This document shows, one piece after another, positions 1 to 13,991 of a stretch of 64,000 nt of DNA; the first letter of the stretch is position 1; every line of letters starts with the position of its first letter. This DNA comes from Sinonovacula constricta (Eukaryota > Mollusca > Bivalvia > Cardiida > Solecurtidae). A program made the position numbers and the translations under genes. The stretch spans positions 51,998,609 through 52,062,608 of the forward strand of contig CM017570.1 in NCBI GenBank assembly GCA_007844125.1, written 5' to 3'. The notes below the pieces were generated by a model that saw only the letters and a list, made by a program, of their open reading frames with translations, did not search any database and had not been told where the DNA came from.

Positions 1-3000
1 CGTTCTCTGTCACGGTAACCTATGTGACTGGTCAGTATAACGTTCTATGTCACGGTAACCTATATGACAGTCAGTATGACGTTCTGTGTCACGGTAACCT
101 ATATGACAGGTCAGTATGACGTTCTCTGTCATGGTAACCTATATGACTGGTCAGTATGACGTTCTCTGTCATGGTAACCTATATGACTGGTCAGTATGAC
201 GTTCTCTGTCATGGTAACCTATATGACAGGTCAGTATGACGTTCTCTGTCACGGTAACCTATGTGACCGGTCAGTATAACGTTCTCTGTCACGGTAACCT
301 ATATGACTGGTCAGTATGACGTTCTGTGTCACGGTAACCTATATGACTGGTCAGTATGACGTTCTCTGTCATGGTAACCTATATGACAGGTCAGTATGAC
401 GTTCTCTGTCACGGTAACCTATATGACTGGTCAGTATGTCGTTCTCTGTCACGGTAACCTATATGACTGGTCAGTATGACGTTCTCTGTCACGGTAACCT
501 ATATGACTGGTCAGTATAACGTTCTCTGTCACGGTAACCTATATGACTGGTCAGTATGACGTTCTGTGTCACGGTAACCTATATGACTGGTCAGTATGAC
601 GTTCTCTGTCATGGTAACCTATATGACTGGTCAGTATGACGTTCTCTGTCATGGTAACCTATATGACAGGTCAGTATAACGTTCTCTGTCACGGTAACCT
701 ATGTGACCGGTCAGTATAACGTTCTCTGTCACGGTAACCTATATGACTGGTCAGTATGACGTTCTGTGTCACGGTAACCTATATGACTGGTCAGTATGAC
801 GTTCTATGTCACGGTAACCTATATGACTGGTCAGTATAACGTTCTATGTCACGGTAACCTATATGACAGTCAGTATGACGTTCTGTGTCACGGTAACCTA
901 TATGACTGGTCAGTATGACGTTCTATGTCACGGTAACCTATATGACAGGTCAGTATGAAGTTCTGTGTCACGGTAACCTATATGACAGGTCAGTATGAAG
1001 TTCTGTGTCACGGTAACCTATATGACTGGTCAGTATGACGTTCTATGTCACGGTAACCTATATGACAGGTCAGTATGACGTTCTATGTCACGGTAACCTA
1101 TATGACAGGTCAGTATGAAGTTCTGTGTCACAGTAACCTATATGACTGGTCAGTATAACGTTCTCTGTCACGGTAACCTATATGACTGGTCAGTGTGACG
1201 TTCTCTGTCACGGTAACCTATATGACTGGTCAGTGTGACGTTCTCTGTCACGGTAACCTATATGACAGGTCAGTATGACGTTCTCTGTCACGGTAACCTG
1301 TATGACTGGTCAGTATGACGTTCTCTGTCACGGTAACCTATATGTCTGGTCAGTATGAAGTTCTGTGTCACAGTAACCTATATGACTGGTCAGTATAACG
1401 TTCTCTGTCACGGTAACCTATATGACTGGTCAGTGTGACGTTCTCTGTCACGGTAACCTATATGACTGGTCAGTATGACGTTCTCTGTCACGGTTACCTA
1501 TATGACTGGTCAGTATGACGTTCTCTGTCACGGTAACCTATATGACTGGTCAGTATGACGTTCTCTGTCACGGTAACCTGTATGACGGGTCAGTATGACG
1601 TTCTCTGTCACGGTTACCTATATGACAGGTCAGTATGACGTTCTCTGTCACGGTAACCTATATGACAGGTCAGTATGACGTTCTCTGTCACGGTAACCTA
1701 TATGTCTGGTCAGTATAAAGTTCTGTGTCACAGTAACCTATATGACTGGTCAGTATAACGTTCTCTGTCACGGTAACCTATATGACTGGTCAGTGTGACG
1801 TTCTCTGTCATGGTAACCTATATGACTGGTCAGTATAACGTTCTCTGTCACGGTAACCTATATGATGATCAGTGTGACGTTCTCTGTCATGGTAACCTAT
1901 ATGACTGGTCAGTATGACGTTCTCTATCACGGTAACCTATATGACTGGTCAGTATGACGTTCTCTGTCACGGTTACCTATATGACTGGTCAGTATGACGT
2001 TCTCTGTCACGGTAACCTATATGACTGGTCAGTATGACGTTCTCTGTCACGGTAACCTGTATGACTGGTCAGTATGACGTTCTCTGTCACGGTAACCTAT
2101 ATGACAGGTCAGTATGACGTTCTCTGTCACGGTAACCAATATGACTGGTCAGTGTGACGTTCTCTGTCACGGTAACCTATATGACTGGTCAGTATGACGT
2201 TCTCTGTCACGGTAACCTATATGACAGGTCAGTATGACGTTCTGTGTCACGGTAACCTATATGACTGGTCAGTATGACGTTCTCTGTCACGGTAACCTAT
2301 ATGACTGGTCAGTATGACGTTCTCTGTCACGGTAACCATTATGACTGGTCAGTGTAACGTTCTGTGTCACGGTAACCTATATGACTGGTCAGTATGACGT
2401 TCTCTGTCACGGTAACCTATATGACTGGTCAGTATGACGTTCTCTGTCACGGTAACCTATATGACTGGTCATTATGACGTTCTCTGTCACGGTAACCTAT
2501 ATGACTGGTCAGTATGACGTTCTCTGTCACGGTAACCTATATGACTGGTCAGTATGACGTTCTCTGTCACGGTAACCTATATGACTGGTCAGTATGACGT
2601 TCTCTGTCACGGTAACCTATATGACTGGTCAGTATGACGTTCTCTGTCACGGTAACCAATATGACTGGTCAGTATGACGTTCTCTGTCACGGTAACCTAT
2701 ATGACTGGTCAGTATGACGTTCTCTGTCACGGTAACCTATATGACTGGTCAGTATGACGTTCTCTGTCACGGTAACCAATATGACTGGTCAGTATGACGT
2801 TTTCTGTCACGGTAACCAATATGACTGGTCAGTGTGACGTTCTCTGTCACGGTAACCTATATGACAGGTCAGTATGACGTTCTCAGTAACGGTAACCAAT
2901 ATGACTGGTCAGTATGACGTTCTCTGTCACGGTAACCTATATGACAGGTCAGTATGACGTTCTGTGTCACGGTAACCTATATGACTGGTCAGTATGACGT

Positions 3001-3240
3001 TCTGTGTCACGGTAACCTATATGACAGGTCAGTATGACGTTCTCTGTCACGGTAACCAATATGACTGGTCAGTGTGACGTTCTCTGTCACGGTAACCTAT
3101 ATGACAGGTCAGTATGACGTTCTCTGTCACGGTAACCTATATGACAGGTCAGTATGACGTTCTCTGTCACGGTAACCTATATGACAGGTCAGTATAACCT
3201 TTTCTGTCACGGTAACCTATATGACTGGTCAGTGAGACGT
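1..3240. repeat. 40-bp minisatellite array (about 81 units), runs off the left edge
   Basis: Direct tandem units of 40 bases carry the core ctgtcacggtaacctatatg followed by actggtcagtatgac. A few units are 38-39 bases. Variants (ctctg/ctgtg, cggt/tggt, actgg/acagg) are shared by blocks of neighbours, as expected from unequal exchange. It lies in the intron before the first visible aminopeptidase exon. Every unit contains ggtaacc and ggtcag, which loosely resemble splice-site words. No open frame persists. Confidence 0.95.
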
Positions 3241-3289
3241 TCTACAGGCTGCATTTGCAGGTAACACAGACGATACAATCTAATATTTT

Positions 3290-3780
3290 ACGTTTGAATA
3301 TGATACTGAAAGGTTACCTTTCAATAAGGTACTGACAGATTTTGTTTCAATATGACACTGATATGTTGTCTTTAATATTATACTAACATGCTACGTTTTA
3401 ATATGCTGTGGACATACTGCGTGCCATTATGTTACTTAGTATGCTACTGACAGATGTGTTTCAACATGATACTGACATATTACGTTTCAGTATGATACTA
3501 ACATATTACGTTTCAGTATGATACCGACATATTACGTTTCAGTATGATACTGACATATTACGTTTCAATATGAAACTGACATATTACGTTTCAGTATGAT
3601 ACTGACATTTTACGTTTCAGTATGAAACTGACATATTACGTTTCAATATGAAACTGGCATATTACGTTTCAGTATGAAACTGACATATTACGTTTCAATA
3701 TGATATAAACATTTTACGTTTTAAGATTATACATATACGCATGTTACATTTTCAGGTAACATTTTAATACGATACTGGCG
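3290..3780. repeat. Degenerate 26-bp tandem repeat
   Basis: About 10 clear units with the core ctgacatattacgtttcag and period 26 lie between about 3470 and 3720, with decayed copies on both sides. The stretch 3241-3904 holds nothing else I can identify before exon 1. Confidence 0.8.
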
Positions 3781-3904
3781 GGTACATGTAAAATGATACC
3801 GATCGGTCACACTTCATTATGCTGCTAATAGATGGCATTTTTAGTTTACATTTAAATACGATAAAGTAACATTTCAATCTGATAATGTCAGGTTACATTT
3901 CCAG

Positions 3905-4071
3905 GTTACACGGCCCTAGGCAACATGCCGGTTGAGTCAGAACAATGTGTTGACGACTGCTCGAAGACTCGGGTCAAATTCCGGCGGACTCCAAAGATGT
4001 CCACGTACATCCTGGCCTTTGTTGTGTCCGACTTTAAATACACGGAGACCACTCTCGCTGATAACTATACT
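3905..4071 (+). CDS. Aminopeptidase exon 1 of window (YTALGNMP segment)
   Basis: The exon follows an acceptor ending tttccag and stops before the donor gtaaga. Two bases complete a split codon, then 55 codons follow. The reading starts YTALGNMP, the conserved M1 motif preceding the catalytic domain, and contains [12 protein letters not shown], another conserved M1 block. It ends in phase 0. Confidence 0.9.
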
Positions 4072-7000
4072 GTAAGAATCCATGTCTTGTCAAATTTAAA
4101 ATAGGATAGACTGGAAATGTATAATAGGAGCTGTTCGGGCCATTCCGTCAGCCATTTTTATCAAAATAGGAGATCTTCCCGGGTAATTTCGTTATCCATG
4201 ATAACCATAAACGGAGTTGCTCGGGTGATTTCGCTATCCATGATAACCACAATCGGAGATGCTCGGGTATTTTCGCCACTACTATTATAATTTAAAATCT
4301 TTGGGTCATCCCGTCGTCGATTATCATAACAATCTAAACTTCCTTGCCACTTTAGTAGAACACGGCACCTGTTTAAACCATTAAAACAATCGCATCATCA
4401 TAATATCAACTTCACATGTGACAATTTTCTTGCAATGGTTACTGTACTTGCCCGTAGTTACACTAAGCAACATTGGATTACAATCCGGCCAGTCGAACAT
4501 TTCATTTTAGTCTTTCCTTCTTTTTTCTTTCTTTCTTTCTTTCTTTGGTTTTAGATGTCGTAATAGATATGAAGTGTGGAATGCAAAATAATGTAAAAAT
4601 GTAAAATAAATGGTCTGTTTTGAAAATTTTAGAATTCAAGTTAAAGAACTTTGACAAAATTTGTATTATTATACTAACATCGAATGATGTATACACAACC
4701 ATGATTTCTGCCACAGCCACGTACTTTTGAGACATCATTTGTTACTAAAGCATAGGGTGATGTAACCAGTGTTTGAGCGCATAGCTAATCTACATTTAAT
4801 ACTTATATAGGTCCAGTGGCATGTTGTTGTCCATTTTCAAAACAATATATAAAGTAATATTATCGTTTGTGAAATGAACGTCAGCACCCGTTTGCACTAC
4901 TTTCAGCTGCGGTTGTGGTCACAACCGGAAATGATCAACCAGACACTTTACGCACTGACGTATGCTGCGAATACCTACGCCTTCTTCACGGACTACTTTC
5001 AGATCGCAGACGTTGTCCCAAAAGCAGGTAGTGTTTCAGACTTGCGGTTGTTATTTTGTTAAAACCAATTTATATTTAGGCAAATCACATGGACTGTCTA
5101 ATAATTTAGAGACCAACAGTGAGGAGCTTCTGGCCGAGTGGTAGTGTCATCGACTCGGAACTCCTCAGACTGTCAAGACTCTCACCCTTCGGTTCAAGTC
5201 CTGGTCACAGACCATGACTTAATGTGTGATGGTCTTCCAGCTTGCAATAGGTTCTCCTTAGATATGTGTCTGGGGTCTCGGTGTCTCCCTCCTTCAAAAT
5301 AGTTGGTCGTCACTATATTTACAATACTTATGTCGCTGCGATGTATTATAAAATAATTACACATGAACATACAAATGCTTACAAACTAAGGATGATCACA
5401 TATAGACATTTAAAATGAATACACAGTATTTTGTATCACTAGCTTCAAATTATCCCAGCTATTTGATCAACTCTACATAATAGCAATATCTGTTATAGCA
5501 TCAAACAAACCAAGACGCATTTATAGTCATCGTAGCAAGTAATTAACTACGGTATTATATATGGCATACGAACCTGAGCCGACTTACATTTTTATTTTTG
5601 TATGATCCCTAAATGGCAATGTTCCTGGCAAGTTTCCTATCAATAGTTATTAAAATTGTGCATATTTTAAGTTTGAAATCTTGTATTAAAAAAGTAAAAT
5701 AAAATATGAAGGAATAATTTATAAGTCTAGCATGACGCATTGTTTTTCAGTATTTCTAACAATTATGCAATCATTAGAGCTAATGTATAACATAATTATG
5801 CTGATTATATAGATGTATGCAAGCACGCGGACTTCAAATTTGTAAATGCTAAAGAAACGTGAATAATTATGTAAAATCATGAAAATAGTACAAAGTTCTA
5901 ATTTGTCGTATCAGAAATGCAAATATAATAATTAGAAGTGACAAGAGCATTTTTTTGTTGGACAAGTTATATTTTATTGCAACAGACGTTAAAAAGCCCA
6001 TCCACGCTCTCACTTTCCTTTAAAATATAATCCTGATTTTCCTAAAAAAAAGTATCAGTTAAGACAATTGCGATTAATACTCATCCATAGTAAAGGATTT
6101 TAGGTAATACTATTTTACCTTATAAAACGCAACAGAAAATAATAAAAAGCAAAAAATGAAGAACAAGCATCGTCTATATTAGTCTATATAAACAATACAT
6201 TAAAAATAAAACGTAAAAGGCAACGGACAAAACAAAGTGAAGACGGTGAAGTATTTCAACAGGCTTGTAGCGCTGAGGAATTCCTTTCTTAAACCAGTGC
6301 TAATGGCTTCAAAACATATATGTAACATTTCTTACAAGAATAAATTATGAGTTTATGAGAGGCTTGTTTCAGATCACGTGGCCGTGCCAGACTTTAGTGG
6401 CGGCGCTATGGAGAACTGGGGCCTGGTGATTTACCGCGAAGTGGCGCTGCTTTATGACCCGGATGTATCGTCCAGCTCAAACAAGTACATGGTGACCCTC
6501 ATTGTGGCGCACGAAATAGCACATACGGTGAGTGGGATGGTATGGTCCGTGTATTACTAGCACATACGGTGAGTGGGATGGTATGGTCTGTGTATTACTA
6601 GCACATACGGTGAGTGGGATGGTATGGTCCGTGTATTACTAGCACATACGGTGAGTGGGACGGTATGGTCCGTGTATTACTAGCACATACGGTGAGTGGG
6701 ACGGTATGGTCCGTGTATTACTAGCACATACGGTGAGTGGAACGGTATGGTCCGTGTATTACTAGCACATACGGTGAGTGGAACGGTATGGTCCGTGTAT
6801 TACTAGCACATACGGTGAGTGGAACGATATGGTCTGTGTATTACTTGCACATACGGTGAGTGGGACGGTATGGTCTGTGTATTACTTGCACATACGGTGA
6901 GTGGGACGGTATGGTCCGTGTATTACTTGCACATACGGTGAGTGGAACGGTATGGTCCGTGTTTTACTAGCACATACGGTGAGTGGAACGATATGGTCCG

Positions 7001-10000
7001 TGTATTACTAGCACATACGGTGAGTTGGATGGTATGGTCCGTGTATTACTGGCACATATGGTGAGTGGAACGGTATGGTCCGTGTTTTACTAGCACATAC
7101 GGTGAGTGGAACGATATGGTCCGTGTATTACTAGCACATACGGTGAGTTGGATGGTATGGTCCGTGTATTACTGGCACATATGGTGAGTGGGATCGTATA
7201 GTCTGTGTATTACTAGCACATACGGTGAGTGGAACGATATGATCCGTGTATTACTAGCACATATGGTGAGTGGAACGATATGGTCCGTGTATTACCAGCA
7301 TATACGGTGAGTGGGATGGTATTGTCTGTGTATTACTTGCACATACGGTGAGTGGAACGGTATGGTCCGTGTATTACTAGCACATACGGTGAGTGGGATG
7401 GTATGGTCCGTGTATTACTAGCACATACGGTGAGTGGGACGGTATGGTCCGTGTATTACTAGCACATACGGTGAGTGGAACGGTATGGTCCGTGTATTAC
7501 TAGCACACACGGTGAGTGGAACGGTATGGTCCGTGTATTACTAGCACATACGGTGAGTGGAACGGTATGGTCCGTGTATTACTAGCACATACGGTGAGTG
7601 GAACAATATGGTCTGTGTATTACTAGCACATACGGTGAGTGGAACGGTATGGCCCGTGTATTACTTGCACATACGGTGAGTGGGAGGGTATGGTCCGTGT
7701 ATTACTTGCACATACGGTGAGTGGGATGGTATGGTCCGTGTATTACTTGCACACACACGGTGAGTGTAACGGTATGGTCCGTGTATTACTAGCACATACG
7801 GTGAGTGGAACGGTATGGTTCGTGTATTACTAGCACATACGGTGAGTGGAACGGTATGGTTCGTGTATTACTAGCACATACGGTGAGTGGAACGATATGG
7901 TTCGTGTATTACTGGCACATACGGTGAATGGAACGATATGGTCTGTGTATTACTGGCACATACGGTGAGTGGGATGGTATGGTCCGTGTATTACTTGCAC
8001 ATACGGTGTGTGGGACGGTATGGTCCGTATATTACTAGCGCATACGGTCAGTGGGATGGTGTGGTCCGTGTATTACTAGCACATACGGTGAGTGGGACGG
8101 TATGGTCCGTGTATTACCAGCGCATACGGTGAGTGGGACGGTATGGTCCGTGTATTACTAGCACATACGGTGAGTGGGACGGTATGGTCCGTGTATTACT
8201 AGCACATACGGTGAGTGGGACGGTATGGTCCGTGTATTACTAGCGCATACGGTGAGTGGAACGATATGGTTCGTGTATTACTAGCACATACGGTGAGTGG
8301 AACGATATGGTCCGTGTATTACTTGCACATACGGTGAGTGGGATGGTATGGTCCGTGTATTACTTGCACATACGGTGAGTGGAACGGTATGGTCCGTGTA
8401 TTACTAGCACATACGGTGAATGGGACGGTATGGTCAGTGTATTACTAGCACATACGGTGAGTGGAACGATATGGTTCGTGTATTACTAGCACATACGGTG
8501 AGTGGAACGGTATGGTCCGTGTATTACTAGCACATACGGTGAGTGGAACGATATGGTCCGTGTATTACTAGCACGTACGGTGAGTGGAACGGTATGGTCC
8601 GTGTATTACCAGCACATACGGTGAGTGGAACGGTATGGTCCGTGTATTACCAGCACATACGGCGAGTGGAACGGTATGGTCCGTGTATTACTAGCACGTA
8701 CGGCGAGTGGAACGGTATGGTCCGTGTATTACTAGCACGTACGGTGAGTGGAACGGTATGGTCCGTGTATTACCAGCACATACGGTGAGTGGAACGGTAT
8801 GGTCCGTGTATTACTAGCACATACGGTGAGTGGAACGGTATGGTCCGTGTATTACCAGCACAAACGGTGAGTGGAACGGTATGGTCCGTGTATTACTAGC
8901 ACATACGGTGAGTGGAACGGTATGGTCCGTGTATTACTAGCACGTACGGTGAGTGGAACGATATGGTCCGTGTATTACTAGCACGTTCGGTGAGTGGAAC
9001 GGTATGGTCCGTGTATTACCAGCACATACGGTGAGTGGAACGGTATGGTCCGTGTATTACCAGCACATACGGTGAGTGGAACGGTATGGTCTGTGTATTA
9101 CCAGCACATACGGTGAGTGGGACGGTATGGTCCGTGTATTACTAGCGCATACGGTGAGTGGAACGATATAGTTCGTGTATTACTAGCACATACGGTGAGT
9201 GGAACGATATGGTCCGTGTATTACCAGCACATACAGTGAGTGGAACGGTATGGTCCGTGTATTACTAGCACATACGGTGAGTGGAACGATATTGTCCTTG
9301 TATTACTAGCACATACGGTGAGTGGAACGGTATGGTCCGTGTATTACTAGCACATACAGTGAGTGGAACGGTATGGTCCGTGTATTACTGGCACATATGG
9401 TGAGTGGAACGGTATGGTCCGTGTTTTACTAGCACATACGGTGAGTGGAACGATATGGTCTGTGTATTACTAGCACATACGGTGAGTTGGATGGTATGGT
9501 CCGTGTATTACTGGCACATATGGTGAGTGGGATCGTATAGTCTGTGTATTACTAGCACATACGGTGAGTGGAACGATATGATCCGTGTATTACTAGCACA
9601 TATGGTGAGTGGAACGATATGGTTCGTGTATTACTAGCACATACGGTGAGTTGGATGGTATGGTCCGTGTATTACTAGCACATACGTTGAGTGGAACGAT
9701 ATGGTCCGTGTATTACTAGCACATACGGTAAGTTGAACGGTGTGGTCCATGTATTACTAGCACAAACGGTTAGTTTGACGATATTGTCCGTGTATTACTA
9801 GCACATACGGTGAATGGGACGGTATGGTCAGTGTATTACTAGCACATACGGTGAGTGGAACGATATGGTTCGTGTATTACTAGCACATACGGTGAGTGGA
9901 ACGGTATGGTCCGTGTATTACTAGCACATACGGTGAGTGGAACGATATGGTCCGTGTATTACTAGCACGTACGGTGAGTGGAACGGTATGGTCCGTGTAT

Positions 10001-13000
10001 TACCAGCACATACGGTGAGTGGAACGGTATGGTCCGTGTATTACCAGCACATACGGCGAGTGGAACGGTATGGTCCGTGTATTACTAGCACGTACGGCGA
10101 GTGGAACGGTATGGTCCGTGTATTACTAGCACGTACGGTGAGTGGAACGGTATGGTCCGTGTATTACCAGCACATACGGTGAGTGGAACGGTATGGTCCG
10201 TGTATTACTAGCACATACGGTGAGTGGAACGGTATGGTCCGTGTATTACCAGCACAAACGGTGAGTGGAACGGTATGGTCCGTGTATTACTAGCACATAC
10301 GGTGAGTGGAACGGTATGGTCCGTGTATTACTAGCACGTACGGTGAGTGGAACGATATGGTCCGTGTATTACTAGCACGTTCGGTGAGTGGAACGGTATG
10401 GTCCGTGTATTACCAGCACATACGGTGAGTGGAACGGTATGGTCCGTGTATTACCAGCACATACGGTGAGTGGAACGGTATGGTCTGTGTATTACCAGCA
10501 CATACGGTGAGTGGGACGGTATGGTCCGTGTATTACTAGCGCATACGGTGAGTGGAACGATATTGTCCTTGTATTACTAGCACATACGGTGAGTGGAACG
10601 GTATGGTCCGTGTATTACTAGCACATACAGTGAGTGAAACGGTATGGTCCGTGTATTACTGGCACATATGGTGAGTGGAACGGTATGGTCCGTGTTTTAC
10701 TAGCACATACGGTGAGTGGAACGATATGGTCTGTGTATTACTAGCACATACGGTGAGTTGGATGGTATGGTCCGTGTATTACTGGCACATATGGTGAGTG
10801 GGATCGTATAGTCTGTGTATTACTAGCACATACGGTGAGTGGAACGATATGATCCGTGTATTACTAGCACATATGGTGAGTGGAACGATATGGTTCGTGT
10901 ATTACTAGCACATACGGTGAGTTGGATGGTATGGTCCGTGTATTACTAGCACATACGTTGAGTGGAACGATATGGTCCGTGTATTACTAGCACATACGGT
11001 AAGTTGAACGGTGTGGTCCATGTATTACTAGCACATACGGTTAGTTTGACGATATTGTCCGTGTATTACTAGCACATACTGTGAGGGTGATGGTATAGTC
11101 TGTGTATTACTAGCATATACGGTGAGTTAGATGGTATGGTCTGTGTATTACTGGAACATACGGTGAGTGGAACGGTATGGTCCGTGTATTACTAGCACAT
11201 ACGGTGAGTGGGATGGTCTGTTCTTTGTATTACTATCACATACGGTGAGTGGAACGGTATGGTCCGTGTATTACTGGCACATATGGTGAGTGGAACGGTA
11301 TGGTCCGTGTTTTACTAGCACATACGGTGAGTGGAACGATATGGTCCGTGTATTACTAGCACATACGGTGAGTTGGATGGTATGGTCCGTGTATTACTGG
11401 CACATATGGTGAGTGGGATCGTATAGTCTGTGTATTACTAGCACATACGGTGAGTGGAACGATATGATCCGTGTATTACTAGCACATATGGTGAGTGGAA
11501 CGACATGGTTCGTGTATTACTAGCACATACGGTGAGTTGGATGGTATGGTCCGTGTATTACTAGCACATACGGTGAGTGGAACGATATGGTCCGTGTATT
11601 ACTAGCACATATGGTGAGTTGGATGGTATGGTCCGTGTATTACTAGCACATATGGTGAGTGGAACGATATGGTTCGTGTATTACTAGCACATACGGTGAG
11701 TTGGATGGTATGGTCCGTGTATTACTGGCACATATGGTGAGTGGGATCGTATAGTCTGTGTATTACTAGCACATACGGTGAGTGGAACGATATGATCCGT
11801 GTATTACTAGCACATATGGTGAGTGGAACGATATGGTTCGTGTATTACTAGCACATACGGTGAGTTGGATGGTATGGTCCGTGTATTACTAGCACATACG
11901 GTGAGTGGAACGATATGGTCCGTGTATTACTAGCACATATGGTGAGTTGGATGGTATGGTCCGTGTATTACTAGCACATATGGTGAGTGGAACGATATGG
12001 TTCGTGTATTACTAGCACATACGGTGAGTTGGATGGTATGGTCCGTGTATTACTGGCACATATGGTGAGTGGGATCGTATAGTCTGTGTATTACTAGCAC
12101 ATACGGTGAGTGGAACGATATGATCCGTGTATTACTAGCACATATGGTGAGTGGAACGATATGGTTCGTGTATTACTAGCACATACGGTGAGTTGGATGG
12201 TATGGTCCGTGTATTACTAGCACATACGGTGAGTGGAACGATATGGTCCGTGTATTACTAGCACATATGGTGAGTTGGATGGTATGGTCCGTGTATTACT
12301 AGCACATATGGTGAGTGGAACGATATGGTTCGTGTATTACTAGCACATACGGTGAGTTGGATGGTATGGTCCGTGTATTACTAGCACATACGGTGAGTGG
12401 AACGATATGGTCCGTGTATAACTAGCACATACGGTAAGTTGAACGGTGTGGTCCATGTATTACTAGCACATACGGTTAGTTTGACGATATTGTCCGTGTA
12501 TTACTAGCACATACTGTGAGGGTGATGGTATAGTCTGTGTATTACTAGCATATACGGTGAGTTAGATGATATGGTCTGTGTATTACTGGAACATACGGTG
12601 AGTGGAACGGTATGGTCCGTGTATTACTAGCACATACGGTGAGTGGGATGGTCTGTTCTTTGTATTACTATCACATACGGTGAGTGGGATGGTATGGTCC
12701 GAGTATTACTGGCACATACGGTGAGTGGGATGGTATGGTCTGTGTATTACTAGCACATACGGTGAGTGGGATGGTATGGTCCGTGTATTACTGGCACATA
12801 CGGTGAGTGGGATGGTATGTTCTGTGTATTACTAGCACATACGGTGAGTTAGATGGTATGCCAGTGTATTACTAGCACTTACGGTGAGTTAGATGGTATG
12901 GCCTGTGTATTACTGGCACATACGGTGAGTGGGATGGTATGTTTCGTGTATTACTAGCGCATAAGGCGAGTTGGGACGGTGTGGTCCGTGTTATACTAAC

Positions 13001-13938
13001 ACATACGGTAAGTTTGATGGTGTGGTCCGTGTATAACTAGCACTTAAGGTGAGCTGGGACGGTGTGGTCCGTGTATTCCTAGCACAATCGGTAAGTGGGA
13101 TGGTGTGGTCCGTGAATTACTAGCGCATAAGGTGAGTTGGGACGGTGTAGTCAGTGTTATACTAACACATACGGTGAGTTTGATGGTGTGGTCCGTGTCA
13201 TACTACAACATACGGTGAGTTTGATGGTGTGGTCCGTGTTATACTAGCACATACGGTGAGTTTGATGGTGTGGTCCGTGTTATACTAGCACATACGGTGA
13301 GTTTGATGGTGTGGTCCGTGTTAAACTAGCACATACGGTGAGTTTGATGGTGTGCTCCGTGTTTACTATTTTATACGGTGAGTGGGGTGGTATGGTCAAA
13401 TAACCATCACATTTAGCCGTTCAGTATTGAGCATGGCCAGAATAACCTTCGCAGGTAACCATTTTTCATTTGTTTGGCCCAGATAAGCCTCGCAGGTATT
13501 CATTTTGTCATTTTCATGGCCAGAATAACCTTCGCAGGTGCATCTTGTCGTGTGCATGGCCCGAATAACACCCACAGTTAACCATTTAGTAATGAGTATG
13601 GCCCTTATAACCTTCGCAGGTATCCATCTTGTCGTGTGCATGGCCCGAATAACACGCACAGTTAACCATTTAGTAATGAGCATGGCCCTTATAACCTTCG
13701 CAGGTATCCATCTTGTCGTGTGCATGGCCCGAATAACACGCACAGTTAACCATTTAGTAATGAGCATGACCCTTATAACCTTCGCAGGTATCCATCTTGT
13801 CGTGTGCATGGCCCGAATAACATCCACAGTTAACCATTTAGTAATGAGCATGGCCCTTATAACCTTCGCAATCGGTCTTAAGTATAAACACGGGTTTAGC
13901 TGTACCAGACAGCTTTCCTTTACTGTGGTTGATGGTGT

Positions 13939-13991
<53 letters not shown>

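Noticed and set aside
1..3240. Direct repeat array resembling CRISPR
   Set aside because: Units are contiguous with no unique spacers and the context is a eukaryotic intron; the same applies to the other arrays.
6528..6560. Exon 3 reading on into [10 protein letters not shown] and a stop as the true protein end
   Set aside because: It would cut an M1 enzyme directly after HEXXH, while WFGN, NEGFA and all later blocks follow in phase in exon 4 onward.
6378..10182. Short frames with [10 protein letters not shown] and [13 protein letters not shown] text
   Set aside because: They are by-products of the 41-bp intron array; the period is not divisible by three and each unit carries a stop in one frame.
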